Assembly (NCBI GenBank): GCA_022652485.1
Contig: JALCRK010000030.1
Coordinates: 1 to 43,524 of the forward strand
Direction: 5' to 3'
DNA length: 43,524 nt
From: Sphingobium sp.
GTDB taxonomy: Bacteria; Pseudomonadota; Alphaproteobacteria; Sphingomonadales; Sphingomonadaceae
Notes under the pieces: model-generated
Databases searched by the model: none
Told to the model about the DNA's origin: nothing
What the model saw: only the letters and a program-made list of their open reading frames with translations
In this document: positions 8,080-17,973 of the stretch, piece by piece
How positions within the stretch are numbered: the stretch's first letter is position 1
Layout of the letters: every line of letters begins with the position of its first letter
Position numbers and translations under genes: made by a program

Positions 8080-9260
8080 GATTTGCGCCGCCGCCGACGA
8101 CTACCCCGCACCTCCCGGGGCGAAGGAAGGTAGTCCTATTCGCCTATATGTTGAGCCAAGGCGGCACCGACCGGGTGACCGCCCTGCTGGCGCGCGGTTA
8201 CGCCGATGCGGGATTCGACGTCGAGCTGCTGGTCCTATGTCGGGGTGGTACCGCACAATCGCTGCTTTCAGACATGCTTGGTCCGGCGGTTTCCGTTCGC
8301 TTTATCAGTCAGCAATCGACTTGGCGGACATTTGACCTGCTAAGGTTGATGCCTGCACTCGTCCGAGCGCTTCGTGCGGCGGAACCGGACGTTCTTATTT
8401 CGACAGCCAACAATACAGCCTGGATTTGCACAGCGGCCCGAAAGTTTGCGCAAATTGAAAAGGCAAAACTGGTTCTAAAAACGACCAATCCCGTTGTCGG
8501 CTCGCGTCATCGTGGACCGGTCCGAAAATTGCGCCTCTGGGGCTATGGGAAAGCCTTTTCCTGCGCGAGCGCCATATGGACATTGAGCGAGGCAGAAACG
8601 ACGATGTTGAAAGCTGCCTATCCTCAGGCAGCGCGCCGTGTCCGAACCGTGATCAATCCCTATGTAACTGATGCTATGCTGGCACCAGACGGCTCGAGCG
8701 CCTCTGCCACCGCACCTCCTCTAATCCTGGGTATCGGTCGCCTGACGAGGCAGAAGCGCTTCGATCTTCTGATCCGCGCCTTCGCGCGTGTACAACGGAC
8801 TGATGCGCGGCTGATCATATTGGGTGACGGCTCAGACCGAAAGAGATTGGAGCAACTGGTCAGGTCGCTTGGCCTCACAGCTCGCGTTACCCTCCCAGGA
8901 TATGTGTCCGACGTCGCTGGATGGCTCAAGCGCGCGAACCTGTTCATTCTGCCGTCTCGCTATGAAGGCTTACCGGCCGTGGCCTTAGAAGCCATGGCAG
9001 CCAACTGCCCGGTCCTAAGCACAGATTGCTTTGCGTCCGCGCGCGCATTGCTGCGCATGGCACCTGGCTGCGGCATCATCGAAAAGGCCGATCCGTTAAA
9101 TCTTGCCCAGTTGATAGACAGCAGGCTGGAGGGCGAAAGGCCCACGACATTGCGGGCGATAGCGCAGGGTCACTCTGTTACGGGGGGGATTGCCGACCAT
9201 GTGAAGGCCCTTTGCGCGTTGTGGGAGGGGGAGGGCGCTTGCCGGCCCGATGCACGATAG
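8076..9260 (+). CDS. glycosyltransferase family 4 (GT-B)
   Basis: A 394-residue retaining GT4-type glycosyltransferase, cytoplasmic face of the inner membrane. The N-terminal domain starts VVLFAYMLSQGGTDRVTALLARGYADAG, the classic GT4 acceptor-side glycine loop. The C-terminal domain has ILGIGRLTRQKRFDLLIRAFA, LIILGDGSDRKRLEQL and SRYEGLPAVALEAMA, the EX7E-type donor-binding motif. The ATG at 8076 overlaps the HAD stop as ATGA; an ATG six bases earlier (8070) is equally possible. There is no clear Shine-Dalgarno, which fits translational coupling. The coding extends upstream in frame to 7989, but that part only shadows the HAD gene. With the flippase downstream it probably builds the repeat unit of an exported glycan. 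The sugar is not predictable. Confidence 0.88.
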   Translation: MRFAPPPTTTPHLPGRRKVVLFAYMLSQGGTDRVTALLARGYADAGFDVELLVLCRGGTAQSLLSDMLGPAVSVRFISQQSTWRTFDLLRLMPALVRALRAAEPDVLISTANNTAWICTAARKFAQIEKAKLVLKTTNPVVGSRHRGPVRKLRLWGYGKAFSCASAIWTLSEAETTMLKAAYPQAARRVRTVINPYVTDAMLAPDGSSASATAPPLILGIGRLTRQKRFDLLIRAFARVQRTDARLIILGDGSDRKRLEQLVRSLGLTARVTLPGYVSDVAGWLKRANLFILPSRYEGLPAVALEAMAANCPVLSTDCFASARALLRMAPGCGIIEKADPLNLAQLIDSRLEGERPTTLRAIAQGHSVTGGIADHVKALCALWEGEGACRPDAR

Positions 9261-9342
9261 TGTCGCTGCTCAGGGCTCGTTATTGTGAGCATCGCTTTAG
9301 CCGGTCAGGCTGCCTCTCAATACGGATTGGACCGACCCTCCC

Positions 9343-10689
9343 GTGACTTATGGCAGTAATCTCTTGCGCCGCTTACGACACCCAGAGTCTGACACGCATC
9401 GCGATGGCGCATGGCACGGCATTTTACGCAATACTGGTTGGTTGCTCGCCGGAAAGATTGTGGGGGCAGTTCTGAGCCTTATCTATCTTGGACTGGCAAC
9501 GCGCTCGCTTGGCCCAACCGCCTTTGGCCAGTTTGTCGTGATTCTCGGGACGGGCCAGGCGATCGCCACTATTGTCAGCTTCGAATCCTGGCAGTTGCTC
9601 ATTCGGTACGGAATGGGCTTCCTTCGTGCCGGGCAGTCCGATGCGCTGGGGCGCCTGGTAGCTTTTTGTACCATATTGGATTTCGCAGGTGCCATAATCG
9701 GCGCAGGCCTGGCTGTTGCCGGCGTAGCGCTTCTTGGACCCTGGTTCGGCTGGTCGAGCGGAACGCAAACCCAAGCGTTGATCTTCTGTTTCGTCCTACT
9801 CGTTTCTTTCCGTTCCGCCGCCACCGGCGTGTTGCGTCTTCACGACCGCTTTGGGGCGGCCGCTCTTGCCGAGACAGTGACGCCTGTGGTCCGTCTGATA
9901 GGCGCATTGCTGGTGATAAGCACGGGCGCCTCCGTCACGGGATTGTTGATCGCGTGGGCGGTGGCTGAATTGGTAACGGCCATAGCCCATTGGGCGCTTG
10001 CATTCCGCGTGCTGCAACCTCAGCGAGAATGGTGGAATTGGCGAGGTTTGGTAGCCGTACCCAAAGAGTGTCCCGGTCTCTGGCGATATGCTGCCATCAC
10101 CAATGCGGGGTCAACGCTGGGGCTCGTCGGCAAGCAGTTCGCGGTATTGCTCGTCGGCGCCTCCGTCAGTCCTGCTGCAGCGGGTGGTTACAGGATCGCT
10201 CATCAGCTCGGCCAGGCTCTCGCGAATATCTCAGACATGCTCTCGCGTGCGACATTCTCAGAGATCATGCGCGCGCGCGCCGGTCACACAGCAGCCGAAC
10301 TTGCGCGGCTGTTCCGAAGCGCTTCGCTGCTTGCGCTGATTACCGCAGCTATCATGATCGCAATGTTGCTGCTGCTCGGCCGCCCAACGCTCGCGTTATT
10401 GGCCGGTGCGCCCTATGCCCCGGTCTATCCGTTGGTGCTGATTCTGGGTACGGCAGCAGCGCTGGACGCGGGAAGTGTTAGCTTTGAGCCTGCCCTTCTC
10501 GCAACGGGTCGAGTGTGGCTGGCGCTCCGCCTTCGCCTTGTATCAACGGCATTTTTATTTGGTGCCCTCTTCCTGTTTCTCGACAAGATGGGAACGATTG
10601 GCGCAGCGTTCGCGACGGTTACAGCCTCCCTGCTCGCACTCATCATGCTTGGTACAGCCGCTTGGCGCGCTGTTCATCAACCGCGATGA
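9343..10689 (+). CDS. Wzx-type polysaccharide/oligosaccharide flippase
   Basis: A 448-residue membrane protein of the MOP superfamily, polysaccharide-biosynthesis (Wzx/RfbX) branch, which flips lipid-linked repeat units across the inner membrane. I can pick out about twelve hydrophobic segments starting at WLLAGKIVGAVLSLIYLGLATRSLGPTAFGQF, the usual N-terminal signature, and ending with GTIGAAFATVTASLLALIMLG. The GTG at 9343 is the first start in the open frame and is 82 bases after the glycosyltransferase, so it is probably in the same transcript. Upstream sequence has only a weak ribosome-binding site (CCCTCCC), so the start is less certain than the gene. It fits the surface-polymer cluster as its export step, though no wzy polymerase or wzz regulator is seen. 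Confidence 0.86.
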   Translation: MTYGSNLLRRLRHPESDTHRDGAWHGILRNTGWLLAGKIVGAVLSLIYLGLATRSLGPTAFGQFVVILGTGQAIATIVSFESWQLLIRYGMGFLRAGQSDALGRLVAFCTILDFAGAIIGAGLAVAGVALLGPWFGWSSGTQTQALIFCFVLLVSFRSAATGVLRLHDRFGAAALAETVTPVVRLIGALLVISTGASVTGLLIAWAVAELVTAIAHWALAFRVLQPQREWWNWRGLVAVPKECPGLWRYAAITNAGSTLGLVGKQFAVLLVGASVSPAAAGGYRIAHQLGQALANISDMLSRATFSEIMRARAGHTAAELARLFRSASLLALITAAIMIAMLLLLGRPTLALLAGAPYAPVYPLVLILGTAAALDAGSVSFEPALLATGRVWLALRLRLVSTAFLFGALFLFLDKMGTIGAAFATVTASLLALIMLGTAAWRAVHQPR

Positions 10690-10757
10690 CGCTGCCGGTT
10701 GAGCGGGCAGTGCCGCTATTACCCCCGGACCGGTTCATCAAATGACGCGCACCGACG

Positions 10758-10783
10758 TTGGGGTTTTGTATAACCTCTCCAAT
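10758..10783 (+). promoter_or_regulatory. TTGGGGTTTTGTATA box before the PAP2 gene (copy 1)
   Basis: The 15-base string TTGGGGTTTTGTATA at 10758-10772, followed by ACCTCTCCAA, lies 62 bases before the PAP2 start. The same 15 bases recur at 11769-11783 before the metal-efflux operon. Similarity extends to a shared CCAA ten bases further on, giving a TTGG...CCAA frame. It may combine an operator with a TATA-like -10 element. Confidence 0.5.
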
Positions 10784-10833
10784 TTTCCTCCAACCACTTC
10801 ATGCTAAACTGATTGGCAAATTGAGCGAGAATC

Positions 10834-11574
10834 ATGGTTCCCCAAATATTTGCGCATATCTTCACGCGCCACCGCATAGACAGCCGCATCTTGATGGTAT
10901 TTCTCGTCACAGCTGTAGGAGCGCTTATATTCCTTCGTCTCGGATCGGAAGTCCGGGAGGGCGATAACTTCGCGCTGGACAGGCTAATCCTGCGCGCGCT
11001 GCGCGGAGCAAACAATTCTGCTGTCCCGATCGGTCCAGCTTGGTTGCAGGGAGCCATGATCGATATCACCGCTTTGGGAGGTGTGACGGTTCTGACTCTG
11101 CTGACCGCACTCACCGCTGGGTATTTGCTGGCCTCAGGGAAAACGAAAACGGCAATTTTTGTGACCATCGCCATCACAAGCGGGGCGATTTTGAGCAACA
11201 TTCTGAAGTTTGGCTATGCTCGGCCCCGACCTGATCTGGTCGCACATCTGGTCGATGTGCACAGCCTGAGTTTTCCAAGCGGCCATGCGATGAACTCGGC
11301 GATAACGTATCTTACGCTTGGCGCACTCCTCTCACGCGCGGAAGGCAGCCGCAGCATGCGGATTTTCCTCATGGGCGTTGCCATCCTTCTCACCCTGACG
11401 ATCGGTTTCTCGCGCGTATATCTGGGCGTGCACTGGCCAAGCGATGTTGTAGCAGGGTGGTGTGTCGGCGCCAGTTGGGCCGCACTTTGTTCGCTGGTTG
11501 CTCGGAGCCTGCAGCGGGGCCACAAAATCGACGAGCCCGGGTCAATCTCAGCCGTGCCTCCCAATCAGACATAA
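10834..11574 (+). CDS. PAP2-family membrane phosphatase
   Basis: A 246-residue integral membrane phosphatase of the type 2 phosphatidic acid phosphatase family, which dephosphorylates lipid phosphates such as undecaprenyl diphosphate, phosphatidate or sphingoid phosphates at the periplasmic face. All three catalytic motifs are present: KFGYARPRPD (C1), FPSGHA with its catalytic His (C2), and SRVYLGVHWPSD with the nucleophilic His and Asp (C3). They sit between five to six hydrophobic helices. GAGCGAGAA precedes ATG 10834. It follows the flippase by 144 bp but has its own upstream motif shared with the efflux operon, so it may be regulated separately. In context it could recycle the undecaprenyl carrier of the polymer pathway. 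A lipid-remodelling role is the alternative. Confidence 0.9.
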   Translation: MVPQIFAHIFTRHRIDSRILMVFLVTAVGALIFLRLGSEVREGDNFALDRLILRALRGANNSAVPIGPAWLQGAMIDITALGGVTVLTLLTALTAGYLLASGKTKTAIFVTIAITSGAILSNILKFGYARPRPDLVAHLVDVHSLSFPSGHAMNSAITYLTLGALLSRAEGSRSMRIFLMGVAILLTLTIGFSRVYLGVHWPSDVVAGWCVGASWAALCSLVARSLQRGHKIDEPGSISAVPPNQT

Positions 11575-11768
11575 GCCTAACGCCAGACTGGATGGACTTC
11601 CCTGAAAAGAGAGGACGATTTCATGACGTCCAGATAATCCAATCTACCAATACCGCGTTGGGGTCCAAAAAATTTATAAATCCCGTTAAAGCAATGCGAT
11701 AGCTGTTCAATGGCTCCCTGGCTGTCCCCCATGATGTTCGTGGGTGTCGAAGGTGGCGCGCCTCAACA

Positions 11769-11794
11769 TTGGGGTTTTGTATAGCGCCGCCAAG
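11769..11794 (+). promoter_or_regulatory. TTGGGGTTTTGTATA box before the efflux operon (copy 2)
   Basis: The second copy of TTGGGGTTTTGTATA at 11769-11783, followed by GCGCCGCCAA, lies 44 bases before the adaptor start codon, in the same orientation as copy 1. It is a candidate binding site for the OmpR-type regulator encoded at the end of this operon, or a strong shared promoter core. No spacing or -35 element was firmly identified. Confidence 0.5.
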
Positions 11795-11827
11795 CTCGCC
11801 CCAATCGCGTTATCTTAAGGAAGCGCG

Positions 11828-12820
11828 ATGAACCGCGTCCTACACATCGCCCTGCTACTGCCCATCACCCTGCTTCAGGGTTGTAAGAGCGAACCTGCGG
11901 CGAAGCCAGCAGTGTCGGCCAAGGCTGAAGCCGTTGCCCATGAGGCCGACCTCCTGAAACTTAGGCTAACGCCCCAAGCCCAACAGCGACTTGGCATTCG
12001 CGTCGTGCGAATCGAGGACGGCAGCGCGGAGCGAATGCGCGAGACGAGCGGCGAAATCGTCGTGCCGCCATCAGGCGCGGGCGGCGTCCCTACGGGCTCG
12101 ACCAGCAACATTGCCCAGATCGGCGCCAGCCAGGCAGCAGCCGATGGTGAGGTTGCTCGAACCCAGGCACTCGTTCGTCTCGCGCGCATCGCCCTCGCCA
12201 GAGCCGATGCGCTGGTCCGGGAAGAAGCGGGCAGCGTGCGCGCCCGCGATGAAGCAGCGGCGGGATTAGCGACGGCACGCGCCGTGGCAGATGCCGCTCA
12301 GGCGCAGCGACGATTGCTAGGGCCATCCGTCGGCGCGATGGGCAATCAGTCAACCCTGTGGGTCCGCGTACCTGTCTTCGGAACCGATGTTGGCGGCGTC
12401 GAGCGTGGACGCGCCGCGACTGTCCGGCCCTTGGGCGACGCTATCGCTTCGCCGCGCAGCGCGCGCGCCGTTCAGGCTCCACCCTCAGCAAATGCAACGG
12501 CGGGCACCGTTGATCTGTTCTTCGCGCTCGACAATCGTGACCGCACCTATCGTGTCGGACAGCGGGTGGCTGTCGCTCTACCGCTTGGCGGAACGGACGC
12601 CGGGCTATCCGTACCGACCGGGGCGATAGTCCGCGATATATATGGCGGTGAGTGGGTCTACCGGCGCACCGCGCCCAACAGTTATGTCCGCCAGCGTATC
12701 GAGGTTGCGAGCGTTACGGGTGACGTCGCCTTGCTGTCACGCGGCCTTCAGCGCGGCGCCGACATCGTCACGGACGGCGCGGCCGAATTGTTCGGCACCG
12801 AGTTCGGGACGCCGCACTGA
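11828..12820 (+). CDS. RND efflux periplasmic adaptor lipoprotein (CusB/CzcB-like)
   Basis: A 330-residue membrane-fusion protein that links the inner-membrane RND pump to the outer-membrane channel. The N-terminus is a lipoprotein signal with lipobox LLQGC (Cys at residue 19). After a short linker come [16 protein letters not shown], an Ala/Arg-rich alpha-hairpin ([25 protein letters not shown]...), a beta-barrel domain with [18 protein letters not shown], and a C-terminal part with [19 protein letters not shown]. It is short for the family (often 380-500 residues) and the front half of the lipoyl domain is hard to see, so the docking region may be reduced. Its stop overlaps the pump start (TGATG). 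It is the first gene of a five-gene operon. Confidence 0.88.
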   Translation: MNRVLHIALLLPITLLQGCKSEPAAKPAVSAKAEAVAHEADLLKLRLTPQAQQRLGIRVVRIEDGSAERMRETSGEIVVPPSGAGGVPTGSTSNIAQIGASQAAADGEVARTQALVRLARIALARADALVREEAGSVRARDEAAAGLATARAVADAAQAQRRLLGPSVGAMGNQSTLWVRVPVFGTDVGGVERGRAATVRPLGDAIASPRSARAVQAPPSANATAGTVDLFFALDNRDRTYRVGQRVAVALPLGGTDAGLSVPTGAIVRDIYGGEWVYRRTAPNSYVRQRIEVASVTGDVALLSRGLQRGADIVTDGAAELFGTEFGTPH

Positions 12821-15800
12821 TGCTTGGCCATCTGGTTCGCGCTGCGCTGACCCAGCGGGTGCTGGTTATCGCCATGGCCGCGCTGCTCGTCGTCCTCGGT
12901 CTGCGGGCCACCGGCGACGTGCCTCTCGACGTGTTCCCGGAGTTCGCACCGCCGATGGTCGAGGTGCAGACCGAGGCGCCGGGCATGTCGACCGAGGAAG
13001 TCGAAAGCCTGGTCACGGTGCCGATCGAGGTGGCGGTAAGCGGCGTTCCCGATCTGGCGACGCTGCGCTCGAAATCGGTGCTGGGGCTTTCGTCGGTCCA
13101 GATTCTGTTCAAGCTTGGCACCGATGTGATCCGGGCACGGCAATTGGTGCAGGAACGGGTGACGCAGGCGCAGGCGCGGTTGCCCACCGCCGCGCGGCCG
13201 CCTGTCATGCTGCCACCGCTCTCATCGACCAGCCGCGCGATGAAGATCGGCATCACCTCGACAAAGCTCGACCAGATGCAGATTTCGGAACTGGCGCGCT
13301 GGACGATCCGGCCGCGGCTGATGGCGGTGCCGGGCGTCGCCAATGTGGCGATCTGGGGCCTGCGTGACAGGCAATTGCAAATCCTCGTCGATCCAGATCG
13401 GCTGCGCGCGGCAGGCGTGACGCTCGCCGAACTGCGGGCAGCGGCCGGTGATGCCGTGCTGGTCGGTGGGGGTGGCTTCGTCGATACGCCCAACCAGCGG
13501 CTCGCGGTGCAGCAGACGAGCGCGATCCAGAGTGCCGATGATCTCGCACAGGCGATCGTCAAGCAGAGCGGCGACGCGCCAGTGCGGATCGGCGACGTTG
13601 CCCGCGTGGTCGATGGGTTCGCGGCCCCGATCGGCAATGCGATCATCGACGACGTGCCCGGCCTGATGCTCATCGTCGAGAAGCAGCCGACCGGCAATAC
13701 CCTGCAATTGACCCGCGACGTCGAGGCCGCACTTGGCGAGCTCGCACCGGGACTTCGCGACGTGAAGGTCGACACGACGATCTTCCGTCCGGCAACATTC
13801 ATCGAACGCTCGATCGACAACCTCACCCGTGCGCTGCTGATCGGCTGCGTCCTGGTGGCCATCGTCCTGTTCGTGTTTACCCGCGACTGGCGGCAGGCCA
13901 CGATCAGTCTGGTCGCGATCCCGCTGTCGCTGCTCGGTGCGGGGCTGGTGCTACTGTGGAGCGGCGCCACGATCAACACGATGGTGATCGCCGGCCTGGT
14001 GATCGCGCTTGGCGAAGTGGTCGATGATGCGATCATCGATGTCGAGAATATCGCCCGGCGGCTACGGCTCAATCGCGAGGCGGGCAATCCGCGCTCGGCG
14101 TTCGACGTGGTGCTGTCGGCCTCACTTGAGGTGCGCTCGGCGGTTGTCTTCGCGTCGCTGATCGTGATGCTGGTGTTCTTGCCGATCTTCTTCCTCGGCG
14201 GCGTGGCCGGCACTTTCTTCCAGCCGCTCGCCATCGCTTATGTGCTTGCGATTGCCGCCTCACTACTGGTCGCACTGGTCGTCACGCCCGCGATGTGCCT
14301 GTTCCTGTTGCCGAATGCGCCGCTGAAGGCCGAGCGCGATACGCGGCTCGTGGCGTTGCTCAAGCGGCGCTATGCGGGTGCGCTTCCCCGGCTGGTCGCG
14401 CGCCCGACGCTCGCCATGGGGATTGTCGCGGGTGGACTGCTGCTCGCCGGGCTAAGCTATGCCGGGTTCAAGGATCAGTTCCTGCCCGATTTCCGCGAAA
14501 CCGACTTTCTGATGCACTTCGTCGAAAAGCCGGGGACGTCGATCGAGGCGATGGAGCGCATCACCATCCGCGCGTCGAAGGAGCTGCGCGCCATCCCCGG
14601 GGTGCGTAATTTCGGCGCGCATATCGGCCGCGCAGAGGCTGCCGACGAGGTGGTCGGGCCGAACTTTACCGAACTGTGGATCAGCCTCGATGAAAACGCG
14701 CCCTATGACGAGAGCGTCGCGCGCATCAAGGCGGCGATCGACGGCTATCCCGGACTCTACCGCGACGTGCTGACCTATCTGCGCGAGCGCATCAAGGAAG
14801 TGCTGACAGGCGCTGGTGCGACCGTCGTCGTCCGCATCTTCGGCCCCGATCAGGCCGAGCTGCGCGCAGCCGCGGAGCGTGTTCGCGCAAAGGTGGCAGG
14901 CATCCCTGGCGTTGCTGATCTGAAGGTCGAGCAGCAGGTGCTAGTGCCGCAGATACAGGTAATTCCGCGCCCGGCCGATCTTGCGACCTTCGGCCTGACC
15001 GCCGGCGAAGTCCGCCGACAGGCGCAAACGCTCGTCGCGGGGCAGAAGCTGGGCGAAATCTACCACGACCAGAAGGCATTCGATGTCGCGCTGTGGGGCG
15101 AACCCGCGGTGCGCGGCGACTTGCACGCGCTAGCCGACCTGATGATCCTGTCACCATCAGGCGCGCCGGTGCGATTGCGCGATGTTGCCGATGTGCGGAT
15201 CATGCCAGCGCCAAACGAAGTGAAGCGCGAAAATGGCCAGCGCCGGATCGACGTGACGCTCAACGTCGCAGGCGCCGATCTGGGCGGTGTCGCCCGCGCG
15301 GTGGAATCGGCAGTGGCACAGGTGCCGTTCGCCACCGGCTACAGCCCGCGCGTCCTCGGTGAATATGCCGCGCTCCAGGAATCGCGCCAACGCCTTTGGA
15401 GCACGGGACTGCTGTGCCTGATCGGCATCCTGCTGCTGGTGTGGCTGGAGTTTCGTTCGGGACGGATCACCGCGCTTGTCGCCTTGAGCCTGCCTTTTGC
15501 GCTGGTAGGCGGGGTAGTTGGAGTGGCGTTGACCGGTGGCGTGCTGTCGCTCGGTTCGTTGGTCGGCTTCGTCACTGTGATCGGCATTTCAGCGCGAAAC
15601 GGCATCATGCTGCTGTCGCATTATGACCACCTCCGCCGGGTGGAGGGAGAGGCGTTTGGCCCTGCATTGATCCTGCGCGGCGCCGAGGAACGGCTGGTGC
15701 CGATCCTGATGACCGCCCTGTGCGCGGGCCTTGCGCTCCTGCCGTTGGTGGTCGCGGGTGACAAGCCCGGACACGAGATCGAGCATCCAATGGCGATCGT

Positions 15801-15921
15801 CATCCTGGGCGGGTTGGTGTCGTCGACCCTGCTCAACCTGTTCCTGATGCCAGCGCTCTATGCGCGCTTCGGTGAGGAGAAGCGCAGGCCCGAGGCCGCA
15901 GGAGCGGGGCAACCGGCATGA
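12820..15921 (+). CDS. heavy-metal efflux RND pump, inner-membrane subunit (CzcA/CusA family)
   Basis: A full-length 1,033-residue RND transporter of the HME class, which uses proton influx to expel metal cations across the envelope. It has [25 protein letters not shown] after TM1 (the metal-RND version of this loop), the two halves with large periplasmic porter domains, and TM4 [15 protein letters not shown] at residues 396-410 with acidic residues D402, D403, D407 and E409 that would form the proton relay. TM10-12 include [20 protein letters not shown] and [23 protein letters not shown]. The TM4 signature differs from those of CzcA (DFGxxVDGA) and CusA (MVDAAIVMIEN), so the metal should not be assumed. 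It is translationally coupled with the adaptor (TGATG) and overlaps the outer-membrane factor by four bases. Confidence 0.93.
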   Translation: MLGHLVRAALTQRVLVIAMAALLVVLGLRATGDVPLDVFPEFAPPMVEVQTEAPGMSTEEVESLVTVPIEVAVSGVPDLATLRSKSVLGLSSVQILFKLGTDVIRARQLVQERVTQAQARLPTAARPPVMLPPLSSTSRAMKIGITSTKLDQMQISELARWTIRPRLMAVPGVANVAIWGLRDRQLQILVDPDRLRAAGVTLAELRAAAGDAVLVGGGGFVDTPNQRLAVQQTSAIQSADDLAQAIVKQSGDAPVRIGDVARVVDGFAAPIGNAIIDDVPGLMLIVEKQPTGNTLQLTRDVEAALGELAPGLRDVKVDTTIFRPATFIERSIDNLTRALLIGCVLVAIVLFVFTRDWRQATISLVAIPLSLLGAGLVLLWSGATINTMVIAGLVIALGEVVDDAIIDVENIARRLRLNREAGNPRSAFDVVLSASLEVRSAVVFASLIVMLVFLPIFFLGGVAGTFFQPLAIAYVLAIAASLLVALVVTPAMCLFLLPNAPLKAERDTRLVALLKRRYAGALPRLVARPTLAMGIVAGGLLLAGLSYAGFKDQFLPDFRETDFLMHFVEKPGTSIEAMERITIRASKELRAIPGVRNFGAHIGRAEAADEVVGPNFTELWISLDENAPYDESVARIKAAIDGYPGLYRDVLTYLRERIKEVLTGAGATVVVRIFGPDQAELRAAAERVRAKVAGIPGVADLKVEQQVLVPQIQVIPRPADLATFGLTAGEVRRQAQTLVAGQKLGEIYHDQKAFDVALWGEPAVRGDLHALADLMILSPSGAPVRLRDVADVRIMPAPNEVKRENGQRRIDVTLNVAGADLGGVARAVESAVAQVPFATGYSPRVLGEYAALQESRQRLWSTGLLCLIGILLLVWLEFRSGRITALVALSLPFALVGGVVGVALTGGVLSLGSLVGFVTVIGISARNGIMLLSHYDHLRRVEGEAFGPALILRGAEERLVPILMTALCAGLALLPLVVAGDKPGHEIEHPMAIVILGGLVSSTLLNLFLMPALYARFGEEKRRPEAAGAGQPA

Positions 15922-17294
15922 AGCGCCTCACCCCCCTCGCCGCTTTTGTCCTCACAGCCTGCATGACCGCCCCCGCGCCGCCTCCGACGATAGCGCCGCC
16001 CGCCGCCATGGGGCCGTTCGCGGACCTGCCCATCGCGGCCATCGCACCCGTTCCGGAGAATTGGTGGCACCTCTACGACGATCCCGTACTCGACCGCCTG
16101 GTCCAGACGAGCCTTGCTGCCAACGCCGACCTGCGCGTCGCCTATGCCAATCTCGACGGCGCGCGCGCTGCGCTGCGCCAGGCACGCGCGGCGCGGTTGC
16201 CACAGACGACGATAGAGAGCGCCGCCACGGTCGATGGCAGCGCCAGCCAGCCAAGCGCCTCGTCGAACGTGCCCACGACCGACTATGACCTTGCGCCGAC
16301 TGCGAGCTGGGACGCCGATCTGTTCGGTCGCCTGCGCTCGGGTGCGCTTGCCGCTGCTGCTGACGCAGAGGCGCAGGCGGCCGCGCTCGACGGGCTTCGC
16401 GTCGCGGTCGTCGCAGACACCGTCCTTGCCTATGTCGAGCTGTGTGGCGCGACGCAGGCGCTGCGCGTTGCGGGCGAACAGGTGCGGGTGCAGGAACGCT
16501 CTGTCGCCGCTATACGCAGCCAGCTACGCGCCGGCGAGGTTTCGCCACCCGAAGTATCTCAGGCGGCAAACCTGCTCGAAACTACCCGCGCGACGATTGC
16601 GCCCTATGAGGCGCTGCAAGCGAACGCCCGCTATCGGATCGCCACGTTACAAGGCCGCCCACCGGCTGACGCGCGGACCGATCCGATCATCTGTAGCGCC
16701 CCGCCGAAGCTTGGCGCGACCGTCCCGGTGGGCGATGGACAGGCGCTGCTCCTGCGCCGACCCGACATCCGCGAAGCTGAGCGCCGCATCGCCGCTGCCG
16801 CCGCTCGCATCGGAGTTGCTCGCGCGGACTTGTATCCGCGCGTCAATCTTGGAGGCGCCGTCGGGTTGCTGACCGGCAATTTCGTCGCGACCGCATCGCC
16901 GTTGATCAGCTGGGCATTCCCCAACCAGGCACCCGCGCGCGCAAGGATCGCGCAGGCGCGCGCGACCGAGCGGGCAGCGTTGGCGAGCTGGGATGTCGCC
17001 GTCCTGCGCGGGCTGCGCGAGGTCGAGACCGCGCTGGCAGCCTATGACGCCGAGATGCGGCGAAACTTCACGCTGGGCGCAGCCTTGACGCAAGCCGACC
17101 TCACGGCCCGCCGCGCCGCAGCGCGCGTCCGGCTCGGCGATGTCGCTTTCTTGGTTCAGCTCGACGCGGAACGGACCCGCGCCCAAAGCGCACTGGCGCG
17201 AGCGCAGTCCGATCTTGTTGTTGCACAGGCCCAAGTCGCATTGTTCCGGGCGCTCGGTGGTGGGTGGCAGACCGACGCCGCGGCGCTACAGTGA
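15918..17294 (+). CDS. NodT-family RND outer-membrane factor lipoprotein
   Basis: A 458-residue TolC-like outer-membrane channel of the NodT family, completing the tripartite pump. A lipoprotein signal ends in LTAC (Cys15). It has [27 protein letters not shown], the family's opening signature, two internally similar halves of about 190 residues with long heptad-like alpha segments, [51 protein letters not shown], and VFLVQLD-type repeat segments near the end. The start overlaps the pump stop as ATGA, and only four bases separate its stop from the response-regulator ATG. High Ala content and GC fit the neighbouring pump genes, so the block was probably inherited together. Confidence 0.92.
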   Translation: MKRLTPLAAFVLTACMTAPAPPPTIAPPAAMGPFADLPIAAIAPVPENWWHLYDDPVLDRLVQTSLAANADLRVAYANLDGARAALRQARAARLPQTTIESAATVDGSASQPSASSNVPTTDYDLAPTASWDADLFGRLRSGALAAAADAEAQAAALDGLRVAVVADTVLAYVELCGATQALRVAGEQVRVQERSVAAIRSQLRAGEVSPPEVSQAANLLETTRATIAPYEALQANARYRIATLQGRPPADARTDPIICSAPPKLGATVPVGDGQALLLRRPDIREAERRIAAAAARIGVARADLYPRVNLGGAVGLLTGNFVATASPLISWAFPNQAPARARIAQARATERAALASWDVAVLRGLREVETALAAYDAEMRRNFTLGAALTQADLTARRAAARVRLGDVAFLVQLDAERTRAQSALARAQSDLVVAQAQVALFRALGGGWQTDAAALQ

Positions 17295-17298
17295 CGCC

Positions 17299-17973
17299 AT
17301 GCGTATCCTAATTGTCGAGGACGACGCCGACACCAGTCGATTCGTCGCCCGCGGCCTGAGCGAACTCGGGCACCATGTCGTCACCAGCTTGGACGGTCGC
17401 GACGGACTGTTCCTGGCGACCGAGGGCGGCTTCGATGCGCTGGTGATCGACCGGATGCTCCCTGGGCTCGACGGGTTGTCGCTGGTCAGGGCGTTGCGCG
17501 CTGCGGGCAACACAGCGCCGGTGCTGATGCTGACCGCGATCGGGGGCATCGCCGACCGGGTCGAAGGGCTGGAAGGCGGCGCCGACGATTATCTAATCAA
17601 GCCTTTCGCCTTTTCCGAGCTTGCAGCGCGGCTCCAGGCACTTGGCCGCCGCCCGGTCGCGGCGGTCGAACCTGCGCGCCTGTCAGCAGGCGACATCATC
17701 CTCGACCTTCATCGCCGCACAGTCACGCGCTCAGGCCAGCGCGTGACGCTCCAACCGCGCGAATTCGCGCTGCTCGCCGAGCTGATGCGTCATCCCGGCC
17801 GGGTGATGACGCGCACGATGCTGCTCGAACGTGTTTGGGATTTCGATTTCGATCCCAAGACCAACATTGTCGAGACCCATCTCAGCCGACTGCGCTCGAA
17901 GCTCAATGCCGGATTTGATACCGATGCGATCGAGACGATACGCGGCGCGGGCTATATGATCCGAGAGGCGTGA
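17299..17973 (+). CDS. OmpR/PhoB-family response regulator
   Basis: A 224-residue DNA-binding response regulator. The receiver domain (residues 1-115) has the acidic pair E7, D8, D9 in MRILIVEDDAD, phospho-acceptor D51 in ALVIDRMLPG, the Thr/Ala switch at MLTA, and Lys in LIKPFAF. The C-terminal winged helix has TLQPREFALLAELMRHPGRVMTRTMLLERVWDFDFDPKTNIVETHLSRLRSKL, typical of CusR/CzcR/CopR-like regulators. The ATG at 17299 is chosen because MRILIVED is the normal start; longer in-frame extensions run over the previous gene. Being in the same transcript as the pump, it likely responds to the exported metal and activates its own operon, possibly through the box at 11769. Confidence 0.94.
   Translation: MRILIVEDDADTSRFVARGLSELGHHVVTSLDGRDGLFLATEGGFDALVIDRMLPGLDGLSLVRALRAAGNTAPVLMLTAIGGIADRVEGLEGGADDYLIKPFAFSELAARLQALGRRPVAAVEPARLSAGDIILDLHRRTVTRSGQRVTLQPREFALLAELMRHPGRVMTRTMLLERVWDFDFDPKTNIVETHLSRLRSKLNAGFDTDAIETIRGAGYMIREA

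Noticed and set aside
12768-14234. 488-residue frame antisense to the RND pump
   Set aside because: Ser/Thr/Arg-rich shadow translation of a GC-rich gene, no ribosome-binding site, no family.
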